Shown one piece after another: positions 17,933-26,324 of a DNA stretch of 64,000 bases. The stretch is from CBDFHC01 sp965247585. GTDB lineage: Bacteria; Chloroflexota; Dehalococcoidia; Lucifugimonadales; GCA-2712585. The stretch lies in NCBI GenBank assembly GCA_965247585.1, contig CBDFHC010000004.1, forward strand, positions 1,054,001 through 1,118,000. The letters run 5' to 3'. The notes under the pieces were generated by a model. It was given only the letters and a program-made list of their open reading frames with translations, was not told the origin of the DNA and searched no databases. A program made the position numbers and the translations under genes. Position 1 is the first letter of the stretch. The number at the start of each line of letters is the position of its first letter.

Positions 17933-18764
17933 GGTCGTTGTCCTCCTGTTCTTGTTTGGGGAGCTGCCCCAGGACGAAATCCAGCATCTCGGCGAATCGG
18001 CCGGGGAGGTCCTCCTCCAGCCAATCGGTCAACCGGCTCACCGAGTCCATGAGGGCGCTGGCCTTGCGCCACTCCTCCGTGCCCTCAGCGATGATGTCGT
18101 CCTCCCACGGGTCGGCGAACCCGTCGTACGATCCGTCCTCATAGTTGTGGTCGAGGAAGAAGTTGCCGGTCTCGGCAAGGACCCACGAGCAGGCTTTGGC
18201 CGCCCCCTCGAACCGGGTCTCCTTCACCGCATCGGTGAGGTCGTCCAGGGGTATGCCGCCCTGGGGAATCCTCTCCAATGTGTCCTTCGGGATGCGTTCG
18301 GCGGCCGACTCCAGCCAGGCCACTCGCAGCCCGTCGGGGCCGTCGTAGTAGACATCGGGGGGCTTGACCAGCAGGGTCATGGCCGAGACGCCGTCGCGGT
18401 AGCCGTTCCACATCTCGTGGAGGCCGTCGTAGCCGAAGCCCATCAGGTCGAAGGGGATGCCTCTCCGCAGCCAGGACCAGGGCGGTTGTTCCCCCTCCTC
18501 GTCGAGCCAGAACTCGATGAACGGGGCGTAGAGGGGGAAGTGCCGCTCCCCGAAGAGATTGGCGAACCGCTCCACCCTCGTGCGTACGTCGGGGGCCGAA
18601 AGCGCCGCCTCCCCCTCCTGGGGAAAGAGACGGCGCACAAGCCCCGCGAACCAGGCGTAGTCGTCGGCGTATCCGACCAGCGTGACCAGCTCCCGCAGCG
18701 ACGGCGGACGCCGCAGGAGCAGTTTCGCCAGCCCGCTCAGCGTCGGCGGGACAGCAGCTTGCAC
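17922..18764 (-). CDS. PRTRC-cassette conserved protein (position of protein F)
   Basis: A 280-residue acidic, tryptophan-rich protein with no motif I can name. The N-terminus is hydrophobic-helical, and the middle is rich in W, F and Y (PPWSWLRRGIPFDLMGFGYD). It occupies the slot between the ubiquitin-like gene and the E2-like gene where PRTRC cassettes carry protein F, so it may be the equivalent partner, possibly substrate recognition. That is an inference from order only. The GTG at 18764 follows GGAGG by seven bases and overlaps the previous gene by 28 bases, indicating coupled translation. Confidence 0.7.
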   Translation of the reverse strand: MQAAVPPTLSGLAKLLLRRPPSLRELVTLVGYADDYAWFAGLVRRLFPQEGEAALSAPDVRTRVERFANLFGERHFPLYAPFIEFWLDEEGEQPPWSWLRRGIPFDLMGFGYDGLHEMWNGYRDGVSAMTLLVKPPDVYYDGPDGLRVAWLESAAERIPKDTLERIPQGGIPLDDLTDAVKETRFEGAAKACSWVLAETGNFFLDHNYEDGSYDGFADPWEDDIIAEGTEEWRKASALMDSVSRLTDWLEEDLPGRFAEMLDFVLGQLPKQEQEDNDHDQ

Positions 18765-18967
18765 CGCATTGCCTCCAGTAGCCGCCCCGTTGCCGAGGCG
18801 TAGTCCTGGGCCTGAACGCAGGCCAGCTCCACCTCCGGCTGCCGGGAGGCTGCTGCGTCCAGGTCGAATGACCCGTCGGGCCGTGTGAGCTCCGCCGTGA
18901 GCTCGATGATTCGGAGGTCCGCAGGAGGCGTTGCCTCCAGCAGACCGGCCAGTGTCCGGTTGTCCAT
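18737..18967 (-). CDS. Small protein between ubiquitin-like and F-position genes
   Basis: A 76-residue protein, start ATG at 18967 preceded by GGAGGGAG. It is Leu/Ala/Glu rich and predicted mostly helical, with one Cys pair far apart (VELACVQAQ and MRCKLL). I do not recognise it. The tight packing (13 bases after the ubiquitin-like gene, overlap with the next) argues that it is a real gene of the cassette rather than noise. It might be an adaptor or a second small partner of the conjugation system. Confidence 0.6.
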   Translation of the reverse strand: MDNRTLAGLLEATPPADLRIIELTAELTRPDGSFDLDAAASRQPEVELACVQAQDYASATGRLLEAMRCKLLSRRR

Positions 18968-18980
18968 CGGACTCCCTCCT

Positions 18981-19187
18981 TCAGTTCCGGGCGCAGGGGA
19001 AGGCGCCCTTGGTGCCCACCCGCCGCTGGAACTCGTAGATGGTGTCGTTTCCTCTCGGCGTCTCCTTGACGGAGGCGTTGGCGATCTCCCCGTAGAAATC
19101 GCTCAGGGTTCCTTTCACCTGGTCAACGCTCATCTGGGGGTCGGGGTCGGGGAACTCGCGGTCGTCGTAGACGAATACTCTTGCCAT
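18981..19187 (-). CDS. Ubiquitin-like protein (PRTRC protein C / Prok_Ub type)
   Basis: A 68-residue beta-grasp protein with the PRTRC protein C pattern: MARVFVYDDREFPDPDPQMS at the start, then an acidic helix region and the terminal YEFQRRVGTKG. Relatives end at or near that final glycine, where an E1 would adenylate them. Here seven more residues follow (AFPCARN), so the protein may be made as a precursor that the JAB protease trims. The ATG at 19187 has AAGGAGAAG upstream. It is the first gene of the cassette and follows the helicase by 94 bases. Confidence 0.85.
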   Translation of the reverse strand: MARVFVYDDREFPDPDPQMSVDQVKGTLSDFYGEIANASVKETPRGNDTIYEFQRRVGTKGAFPCARN

Positions 19188-19281
19188 CGTTCTTCTCCTT
19201 CTCCTGCTTGGTCCTGTTTAGTTTCCACGTGTGGGGAGGCCGTCGTCGCGTGTGCGGCGGCCTCCCCCGTACCCTTGCGGT

Positions 19282-21660
19282 CTAGCGCCCCGCGCCGACC
19301 GGCTCCTCCTCCCGCTCCTGTTCCACCGCCCACTCGAACAGGGACAGTGACGGGGCCTGGGTCTTGCGGCCCCTGGGCTTCACCGGCTCCTCGGCCATGA
19401 ACTCGGCCCAGCAGAACAGCGACTGCTGCGGCTCCGTGGCCTCATCGTGGTGGCCGTTGTCGTTCCCGTTGCCGTTGACGTGGCGGCCGTTGGCCGGGAC
19501 AAGCTCCACGGTCGGCCCGATGTCGAGGGCGTCGTCACCGTTGGCGTGGTGTCCGTTGCCGTTGACCGCGACGGCCTCCGGCTCGACCCCGTGTCCAGCA
19601 CGGGGCAGGCTCTCCACCAGCTTCCAGCCGTCGTCCACCAGCAGCTCCTCGCCCTCGCTCTCGGCGTTCCTGGCCTGGGCGAAGACCTCCTCCATCGTCT
19701 CGGCCTCGTCCTCCTCCTCGCCGCCGCTGACGATCTTGCGGGCCAGGGCCATCATCATGTCGTCCCCGTCGTCGCCATAGGCGGCAAGCCCGTCCTCCGG
19801 CAGCTCCCCCTCGACGGCCAGGGAACTCTGCATCTTCTTTGCCACCAGCTTCAGCGCGTCGGCCTGGAGGGTGTTCCGGTAGCTCATGAACACCACCTTC
19901 ACCGGGCGGGTCTGCCCGATGCGCCACGACCGCCGCGACGCCTGCCGGACGACATAGACGCTGTAATCCGTCTCGTCCCAAACAATGGTCGGGAAGTCGA
20001 TGAGGTCGAGGCCGGTCTGCACCAGGCGCGGATGGCAGATCAGTACGTCTATGCCCTGCTTCACCTTGTCGGCGACCCACGCCTCACGGCGATTCGGGGC
20101 CACCGCATCGGCCTTCATCACCGTCACCCTGAACCCGTGCCGGGTGAGGATGTCGTCCATCCGCCCGGTGATGTCCCGCGTCCCCGTATGGGTGACGTAT
20201 ACCAGCACCCGCCTTCCCTCCAGCCGCTCGGCGGCCACCAGGTCGATGAGCGCCTTCTCCTTCGGGTAGAGCTTTTCCTCCGACAGCGGTGGCACCTGGA
20301 CGATGACGTCGCCAGTCCTGGGGTCGAAGACGGTCTCCCCCCTGGTGCAGCCGTCCGGGTAGGCCAACAGGGTTTGCAGGTAGGTCGCCAGCAGCCGCTT
20401 GGAGCCAGCCTTCAGAGCCTCCGCCAGCTTCAGCCTCAGCTCCTCGAACACGTGGTTGTAGGCGCTGCGCTGGGAGTAGCCCGTCGCGTCCTCCTCCGAG
20501 TCCATCGAGGACACGAGGATCTTCTCCTCGTAGTCCGGCAGGCCGGAGGCGACGTCCGCCAGTCTGAGGAAGACGGTGTTGCCGATGATGTGGAACAAAG
20601 CGCTGGGCACGAGGCCCGGCCTCTCCCTGACCACCTTGCGGAACTTGCGACGGCGGCTGTTGCGCCCGTCCTCCACCGCGTCGTCGTCGGGCTTGCCGAC
20701 GGTGATCTCCTCGAAGCCGTACCGCTGTATCCAGCGGTGCTCGTCCGACCGCCCGAACTCCGTGCGAATTTCCGGGGAGAACCGGTAGAGCAGATGGAAG
20801 ATGGTCGAGGAGTAGCCGCCGAGCAGAGTCCCGGTCAGGCTGAGGGACTTGCCGCACACGTCGGCGAGGATGCCAGCGGCGATGCCCTGGGCGCTCCCTC
20901 GCCCCTTGAACTCATGCACCTCGTCTCCGATCAGCAGGTCGAAGAACCCCTTCATCCGGTGCTTGATGTAGTCCGCAAGCGGGTAGCGGGCCGGGCCGGA
21001 CCTGTCGGCCTGCCAGAGAGGAGCGCCGCAGCCGGCGCAGGTGTGCTTGCGGCGGTTCAGGTCGGCGTCGGTCAGCGGCACGCCGTCCTTGTCTACGATC
21101 TGCGCCGTGCAGTCGGGGCAGCAGGGGACCCGGAAGGGCTCCCCCGTCTCCTCGTCCCATAAGAGCCTTCCCTTCGAGACGTTGCCCACCGCTCGATGAC
21201 GGCGGGCATCCAGCGGTAGGACAGCTTGGCCTTCTCCCGGCTCATCACCGCGAAGAGGGGGCCGGAGCCGACGGAGAGGCGGAGCCGCTCCAGGTCGGTG
21301 ATGGACTCGACGGCGGCGGCGCGGACGAAGGGCACCGTCTGCTCGATCTCCCGCTTCCACTTGGGAACCAGGTGGGGCGGGCAGATGATGAGAATGCGCT
21401 CGAATCCCGCCATGTGAGCCGCAGCCGCGGCGATGAAGGTCTTTGCCCGTTCCCATCTCGCCGACGACCGTGGTGCCCCGGTGGGCCTTGAGAGAGAGGG
21501 CCGCTCCCCTGATGGCGTCGGTCTGCGCCCCCAGGGGCTTGCGGAGCAGGCGGGGGAGCCTGCCGCCGTTCTCCGAGGGGCGGTAGAGGGGCGGGTAGGA
21601 CTCCACCACCCTCCGGGCGATGGCGTCTTTGAACTTGTCGATGAAACCTCCGAGGTTCAT
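19282..21660 (-). CDS. SNF2/DEAD-like helicase of the element, with two compensating frameshifts
   Basis: A large helicase of about 790 residues starting at the ATG at 21660 (AAGGAGG upstream). The Walker A region breaks: GEMGTGK is followed by a frameshift, but removing one base from TTT at 21442-21444 restores GTGKT and the next 85 residues (ILIICPPHLVPKWKREIEQ). The frame returns at GGG 21185-21187, where one G is missing. Later parts have a four-Cys zinc region, GDEVHEFKG (a DExH-like motif II) and the SNF2 motif VI SRRSWRIGQT. The tail is a low-complexity Asn/Gly/His linker. It lies upstream of the ubiquitin-like genes and next to the methylase, a pairing seen on other conjugative elements. 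Confidence 0.8.
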   Translation of the reverse strand: MNLGGFIDKFKDAIARRVVESYPPLYRPSENGGRLPRLLRKPLGAQTDAIRGAALSLKAHRGTTVVGEMGTGKDLHRRGCGSHGGIRAHSHHLPAPPGSQVEAGDRADGALRPRRRRRVHHRPGAAPPLRRLRPPLRGDEPGEGQAVLPLDARRHRAVGNVSKGRLLWDEETGEPFRVPCCPDCTAQIVDKDGVPLTDADLNRRKHTCAGCGAPLWQADRSGPARYPLADYIKHRMKGFFDLLIGDEVHEFKGRGSAQGIAAGILADVCGKSLSLTGTLLGGYSSTIFHLLYRFSPEIRTEFGRSDEHRWIQRYGFEEITVGKPDDDAVEDGRNSRRRKFRKVVRERPGLVPSALFHIIGNTVFLRLADVASGLPDYEEKILVSSMDSEEDATGYSQRSAYNHVFEELRLKLAEALKAGSKRLLATYLQTLLAYPDGCTRGETVFDPRTGDVIVQVPPLSEEKLYPKEKALIDLVAAERLEGRRVLVYVTHTGTRDITGRMDDILTRHGFRVTVMKADAVAPNRREAWVADKVKQGIDVLICHPRLVQTGLDLIDFPTIVWDETDYSVYVVRQASRRSWRIGQTRPVKVVFMSYRNTLQADALKLVAKKMQSSLAVEGELPEDGLAAYGDDGDDMMMALARKIVSGGEEEDEAETMEEVFAQARNAESEGEELLVDDGWKLVESLPRAGHGVEPEAVAVNGNGHHANGDDALDIGPTVELVPANGRHVNGNGNDNGHHDEATEPQQSLFCWAEFMAEEPVKPRGRKTQAPSLSLFEWAVEQEREEEPVGAGR

Positions 21661-21840
21661 TTGAGTCGTCCTCCTTTTCCGTGGTGGGCCGGAGGACGAC
21701 GCCGGGAACCGAGACGCACCACGCCCCCAGCGGGGACGTTTGTGAGTCGCGGGTCCCTGGAAACGTCCCCAGGCGGTTGCTTGCACGTGCGAGACCCGCG
21801 CAGTCGGCGGGCCTCGTGAGTGCGGCTCGGTGCGAGCCGT
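21661..21840 (-). promoter_or_regulatory. Structured intercistronic region
   Basis: A 180-base gap with no gene. It contains the inverted repeat GGGGACGTTT / AAACGTCCCC around 21734-21766, an overlapping GCGGGTC / GACCCGC pair, and a final CGGCTCGGTGCGAGCCG hairpin. In position and layout it resembles the hairpin pairs at other junctions of this operon. Confidence 0.5.
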
Positions 21841-22056
21841 CTATGCGGCTTTCAGGGCCTCCCTGCGGGCGGCTTCGGCGGCCCTGTATTCGTCGTAGCA
21901 GCGTCCCCGCAGGTGGTGCGCCTTCACCGGGGAGGACACGGCCCGCCCGCCGATGATGTCCACCGAGGCGGTCTGCATGGCGGGCTCGCCGGGGAAGATG
22001 GGCTGCCCGCACCGGCAGCAGGGTTCGAGGGTCATGGTCGTCTGCATCGTTCTCAT
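21841..22056 (-). CDS. Small zinc-ribbon-like protein
   Basis: A 71-residue protein with CCRCGQPIFPGE and a later HHLRGRCYDEY, giving a Cys/His set fit to bind one zinc ion. A basic, Ala-rich helix forms the C-terminus. No family name comes to mind; similar small treble-clef proteins occur on plasmids. The ATG at 22056 has a weak AAGGAA site; an ATG at 22047 is an alternative. It lies between the methylase and helicase genes in the same direction. Confidence 0.6.
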   Translation of the reverse strand: MRTMQTTMTLEPCCRCGQPIFPGEPAMQTASVDIIGGRAVSSPVKAHHLRGRCYDEYRAAEAARREALKAA

Positions 22057-22088
22057 GTGGCTTCCTTTCCTTATATAAGTGGTGAGCG

Positions 22089-22160
22089 AAAACCCCGCCT
22101 GTCTCCCGTAGGAGATGAACGGGGCCTCGTTGTGCGGCTCGGAGCAAGCCGTCTAAGCGG
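22089..22160 (-). repeat. Intercistronic hairpin pair, copy A
   Basis: Hairpin one: CCCCG (22093-22097) with CGGGG (22120-22124), enclosing TCTCC / GGAGA. Hairpin two: CGGCT / AGCCG just before the methylase stop. Weakest member of the family found at several junctions. Confidence 0.5.
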
Positions 22161-25100
22161 TGATGTCGTCGATCTGCCCGTCGACCAGGTCGAGGGCCAC
22201 CACGGTGGTGGTCAGCTTCTCGCGGTGGACCTCCTTCTCCGGGGCGTCCTCGACCATCACCATCTCCTTGCTGGTGCGGCCCTTGACCAGGATGCGCCTG
22301 CCCTCGGCTTCGAGGACCAGGTTGTTGAGGAAGCCCGCCGCCACCAGCATCGCCATGTGCCCCCGTCTGAGGGGCATGAGCGGTCGGGTGCGGCTGTCGC
22401 TCGCGGGCCACAGGGAGTCGGTTATCTCCGTGCTGGCCCACAGCCCCGACCGCCGCGCCTCAGCCGCAGCGGCCACCGGATCGACGGTGCGGGTGGTGAA
22501 CAGGACGTCGCCGCTCGGAGTCGTGGCGGGGGTGTACTCCGGGTAGGAGTAGGAGTGGCGCTGGGAGCGCAGCGGCTCCGGCTCCCCCACCGCCCACTCC
22601 AGCACCATGCTCTCGGCTGCGGCGTCGGGAACGGGGTCGGCCTTGCGGTAGCCCATCAAGACCACCTGGTCGAAGACCTCCCGCTCAGGGTCGGGGAAGG
22701 CCCAGCAGCGCATCCGCCCGTAGTGGGTGGAGAGGTAGCGGGCCGAGACCGCGAGGCGCTGCCGTGGCACGATGAAGACCAGCAGGCCGCTCTCGGCCAG
22801 GTAGCGCGTGGTCTGCGTCAGGAAGGCGTGCTCCGTCCGCTTGTCTTCCGAGTCGAAGTCATAGGGCGGATTCAACAGGAGCAGCCCGAAGGCCCCGTTC
22901 GCTATGGAGGTCGCGAACAGGTCGGAGGCCAGGGTGCGGTGGAGCCCTTCTCGGCCTCCTCAGCCCTGTCCCGGTGCAGCTCGACGCCGTAGGTCTCGAT
23001 GGACAGGGCGTTGGGCCTGTCCAGGCGCTCGGCCAGCCGCTCAAGGGCGTCCCCGGCCCCGCAGCAGGGGTCGAGGATGCGTATGGTCTCCCGGCCCCGG
23101 TGGTAGTAGCCGGTGGGGGTGTGAATCAACTCGGCGATCAGGTCCACCACCCGCTCGGGAGTCGGGTAGTATTGGGTAGGGACAGCGCCGCCGATGGCCG
23201 GATTGCTCTGGCTGGTTTGCGCCATCCCTCCCACCGAACCGGGCGTGCCACTTTCGCGGCACCCGGCTCTCCATTAGACGGTTCGTTGTTGGCTTGGTTG
23301 GCTTACGGCCTTATGGCACGTCCGGCAGAGCGTGACCAAGTCACTGAGCGCGTGGGACTTCATGCCTTTGACATGGTGGACTTGGAGAGGACTCCGAGCG
23401 CCACACTCTTGGCATTTCATCCCGTCGCGCAACTTGGCCTTGAGTTTCCGTTCGGCGAGTACGAGAGGTTCGCTGCGGCTACGTCTGCCGCTACTTGCCC
23501 CAATGGTCGCCGTGTAGATGCGCTCGTCTGGGCCGGTTGCTCCCTGTGGATGGTCGCCTGCTGCCTCCGCGTGGCCGGACAGGTAGGGATGCGGGAATCC
23601 CGCTGCCCCCTTCTGTCGGTAGCGTTGGCGGTCAAGCTCCTGTCGGGTGGGGAGCCATTGGTACGTTTCCAGCGTGTTATCGCCTTCGCGTTCCTCTGCG
23701 TACCAGCGGGTTCTGCCGTGGAGCATTCTGGTCTTGTCTTTCATGAGCTGTCCCTTATGGCTGCCCTTATGCTTCGCTAGGAGCCAGTTGAGGTAGCGGA
23801 ACCATGTGAACCGCGTGATGTCCTCGATGTCCTGCACAAGGCTGGTGTACCGATAGTACTCGGCCCAGCCCCGCACGATAGCGTTCAGGGTGGTCAGTCG
23901 GGTGTACTCGTCCATCCAAGTCCAGTTCCTGGAAGTCAGGGCCTTGAGCTTCTGTTTCACTCGCTCTTTTGCCTTGGCCGTCGGTCGGAGATGCACCGCC
24001 CACTTTCCTTCGGTCTTCTTGCGCTGGATGTGAAAACCCAGGAAGTCGAAGCCGTCGTTGACGTGGGTGATGACTGTCTTTTCTTCCGATAGCGTCAGGT
24101 GGAGTTTGTTCTCCAGAAACTGCTGTATGGCCTGCTTGGTGGCCTTGACCTCGGCGATGGGGCTGTTGCCGACGACCACGAAGTCGTCCGCGTAGCGCAC
24201 CATCTTGTAGTTGCCGAGACCTGCGTACCGTCTCCGTCGTCGAGCGTTAGGGTCGAGATCCCACTGCGCCGCCGCCCACTTGTCAAACTCGTTGAGGTAG
24301 ACGTTGGCTAGCAGCGGGGAGATAACCCCTCCCTGTGGCACACCGGATTCGGTGTGCTGAAAGAGGCCCCCTTCCATCACGCCCGCTTTCAGGAACTTCC
24401 AGATCAAGTCCAGTAGCGCCCTGTCCTTCAGTCGCCTCCGCAACAGCTTCATGAGCGTCCGATGGTGGACGGTATCGAAGTAGCTTTGGAGGTCGCCTTC
24501 TATCACGTAGTAGTGTTTCAGGCTGGTGTTGAACATGGGCATGAGGACTGCGATTGCGTCCATCGTGCAACGACCTTTGCGGAAACCGTAGGAGTGCGGG
24601 TGAAAATCCGACTCGTAAATCGGGTCGAGGATGGCCCGAAGTGCTTCCTGCACGATGCGGTCTCGCAGGGCGGGGATGCCCAGCGGGCGCTGTTTGCCAT
24701 CGTGCTTGGGTATGTAGACTCGCCGGACGGGTTGCGGCTCGTACGTTCTGCGCTTCAGTTGGTCGATGAGGGCCGTTATCTGGCCCTCGTAGTCCTTCTT
24801 GAACGCATCCCGCGTCTTGCCGTCCACGCCGTCAGTCTGGCTACCCGGTCGCGCCAGTACCCTTTCAGCCGCTGTGTGCATCCAGCAGTCCCAGTGCAAT
24901 AGGTCGTACAGGTTGGTGAACCTGTGGTCTGGATGCTCATTGGCCGTCTTTGCCAAGAACCTTTGCTTTTCTGCCATCTTCGTCGGGTTCATACATCCCT
25001 CCTCTGGCGTAGTTTGCTTGTGTTCTGCACTCGTCTAATTGCCCTCCTTCGCCATGTGGTCGGCTTTCCCGACCTCGGACTACTACGAGGGCTCTGCCCC

Positions 25101-25598
25101 ACGTCCGGCATTGGCCGCAAGCTGGCCTACTCCGTTGCCGGAGAGCCGAACGTGGTTCCCAAGTTCACGTAGGTTGCATCTTCATTCCGCCTTAGGTTCT
25201 GCCTTTACGCCTGGCACGGCTCCCTGCCGCGCTCGCCATCGGGGGACGGCCGGTTGTCTGGAGTGCGGCGTCCCTGTCCTGACGGACTTTTCCCGCAGTG
25301 GATAGACGGGTATCCGACGACTCTGCCCTCGCCCTACCGTGGACGGGCAGTCAGCGATTCGACGCGTCAAACAGCAGTTTCTTTCGTAACCGTAGCGGAA
25401 CTCTGGCTAGGGGCACGCAGCTTGGTAGGGCTGCTGCCGCCCCGTTGTCGGGAAGGCTTCAAACACGGTTCTGCTTCGGGTCACCGTGCCTGCTTCCGTA
25501 GCCACCGGCCCACTCCTGGCCGGGTTCCAAGTCTGGAACTCTCAACCTATGCGCTTCTTGGCGCACAGCCGCCCTTTCGCCTGTGCAGCCAGTCTCAT
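22153..25598 (-). CDS. DUF6094-like DNA methyltransferase gene split by a group II intron
   Basis: Exon 1 is 25598-25567 (ATG, start MRLAAQAKG, AAGGAGA upstream, overlapping the previous stop as ATGA). Exon 2 is 23170-22153. Splicing joins GGCT to ACTACC and gives AKGGYYPTPERVV, the usual N-terminus of this methylase family, provided one G of GGG at 25572-25574 is extra. SAM motif I is ILDPCCGAGDAL and the catalytic motif is NPPYDF. A second lesion, one base missing near GGG 22945-22947, separates the two domains; fixing it restores ASDLFATSI and LLLNPPY. The family is found on conjugative elements and likely modifies element DNA. As written the gene needs intron splicing and two frame corrections. 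Confidence 0.8.
23236..23269 (-). ncRNA. Group II intron domain V
   Basis: A 34-base hairpin: GAGCCGGGTGCCGC, GAAA tetraloop, then the complementary arm ending CCCGGTTC, with the internal bulge typical of domain V. It starts four bases after the reverse-transcriptase stop codon. Confidence 0.9.
23274..24992 (-). CDS. ltrA: Group II intron reverse transcriptase/maturase with HNH domain
   Basis: A 572-residue intron-encoded protein. The reverse-transcriptase domain includes IPKHDGKQRPLGIP, GVPQGGVISPLLANVYLNEF and the catalytic YADD at 257-260. A maturase (X) domain follows (WAEYYRYTS). The C-terminus has an HNH/zinc nuclease, CQECGARSPLQVHH then LVTLCRTCH, used for target-DNA cleavage during retrohoming. 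The ATG at 24992 has GGAGGG close upstream. The frame is intact, and with domains V and VI the intron looks mobile as well as splicing-competent. Confidence 0.92.
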   Translation of the reverse strand: MNPTKMAEKQRFLAKTANEHPDHRFTNLYDLLHWDCWMHTAAERVLARPGSQTDGVDGKTRDAFKKDYEGQITALIDQLKRRTYEPQPVRRVYIPKHDGKQRPLGIPALRDRIVQEALRAILDPIYESDFHPHSYGFRKGRCTMDAIAVLMPMFNTSLKHYYVIEGDLQSYFDTVHHRTLMKLLRRRLKDRALLDLIWKFLKAGVMEGGLFQHTESGVPQGGVISPLLANVYLNEFDKWAAAQWDLDPNARRRRRYAGLGNYKMVRYADDFVVVGNSPIAEVKATKQAIQQFLENKLHLTLSEEKTVITHVNDGFDFLGFHIQRKKTEGKWAVHLRPTAKAKERVKQKLKALTSRNWTWMDEYTRLTTLNAIVRGWAEYYRYTSLVQDIEDITRFTWFRYLNWLLAKHKGSHKGQLMKDKTRMLHGRTRWYAEEREGDNTLETYQWLPTRQELDRQRYRQKGAAGFPHPYLSGHAEAAGDHPQGATGPDERIYTATIGASSGRRSRSEPLVLAERKLKAKLRDGMKCQECGARSPLQVHHVKGMKSHALSDLVTLCRTCHKAVSQPSQQRTV

Positions 25599-25861
25599 GC
25601 CGTCTCTCCTTTCTCTTGGCTATCGGTCGTAGTTGACGGCCCGAACCGGCAGGGTTCGGGGTTGCAGAAGCGGCACTCCCCTCTTTCCCTGGGGGGCGGC
25701 ACGTAGTCCTCGACGGTCACCGCCTGGAATATCACCTGGATACCGCACGAGCCGCAGTGGTAGATCTCCCCGGTGTGGATGTCCTTGTCGAACTCCTCCA
25801 CCTGCGCGAACCGCTCGTCGCAGTGGGGGCAGTCGAAGAACAGCGTCTGTTCAGTCGGCAT
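25595..25861 (-). CDS. Small zinc-ribbon protein upstream of the methylase
   Basis: An 88-residue protein with CPHC at the N-terminus, CGSC in the middle and CRFCNPEPC near the end, giving up to seven cysteines for one or two zinc sites. Acidic segments separate them. The ATG at 25861 is preceded by a long purine-rich site (GGAAAGGAGAGGAG). Its stop overlaps the methylase start (ATGA), so the two are translationally coupled and may act together. The family is not recognised. Confidence 0.7.
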   Translation of the reverse strand: MPTEQTLFFDCPHCDERFAQVEEFDKDIHTGEIYHCGSCGIQVIFQAVTVEDYVPPPRERGECRFCNPEPCRFGPSTTTDSQEKGETA

Positions 25862-25896
25862 GGTCTCCTCTCCTTTCCTGTGTGTCCTGTGCCGCG

Positions 25897-26324
25897 TCAA
25901 GCGGCGATTGCCAGGTCCTTGTGGCGAGTGTCGATGCCGACCACCTCTCCGACCGCCAGGTTGCGCTGGTAGCACAGGACCTGGTTGGTGCCGATGCCCT
26001 CGGCGCACGTCGTGCAGAAGGCGGTGATGAGCTCGGCGCGGGCAGCGACGGTCATCCGCCGCACCAGCATCGAGCCGCCCTCCGGCAGAGCCTGCCCCGC
26101 GATACGGGGGTGTGGCGGTAGAGCGTGACCGTGGGGTCGCGCCGCTCCTCCTCCGTCGCGGGCCGGTAGAAGTGGGGTTGCCCCGACCGGCAGAGGTGCT
26201 TCGAGCCGTCGTGGGGGCAGTAGCGGCAGGTCGTCCCGTCGGGCGAGAACCGCTGCCATGCCCCGTGGTTGCGCTGTCCGCGCCGCTTGTTGTTGCGCTT
26301 GGCCCTCTTCAGCGTTCTATCCAT
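25897..26324 (-). CDS. Zinc-binding protein with a frameshift
   Basis: Reading starts at the ATG at 26324 (MDRTLKRAKRNNKRRGQRNH) with a Cys/His cluster CRYCPHDGSKHLCRSGQPHF. At GGGGG 26106-26110 one base is missing; adding it continues the frame into RIAGQALPEGG, then AFCTTCAEG and a C-terminal VGIDTRHKDLAIAA. The joined protein is about 142 residues with two likely zinc sites and a basic start, suggesting nucleic-acid binding. The start overlaps the previous gene by 16 bases. Function unknown. Confidence 0.6.

Larger units (their letters stand above)
23171..25566 (-). mobile_element. Complete group II intron
   Basis: On the minus strand the intron starts GTGCGCC at 25566 and ends CCTACCCAAT at 23171 (2396 bases). 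Domain V is a 34-base hairpin at 23269-23236 with GAGCC...GAAA...GGTTC. Domain VI follows at 23235-23171: GGGAGGGA pairs with TCCCT-A-CCC, leaving a bulged A at 23177, seven bases before the 3' end, exactly where the branch point belongs. Domain I lies in about 25000-25566 and domain IV holds the reverse-transcriptase gene. A candidate exon-binding site AGCTGC (25422-25417) could pair with the last six exon bases GCGGCT. All parts needed for splicing appear present. Confidence 0.88.

Noticed and set aside
19447..21162. Plus-strand open frame of 571 codons
   Set aside because: Shadow of the minus-strand element helicase; composition is typical of antisense GC-rich DNA.
21820..22992. Plus-strand open frame of 390 codons
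   Set aside because: Lies over the methylase exon 2 and the zinc protein; no motifs.
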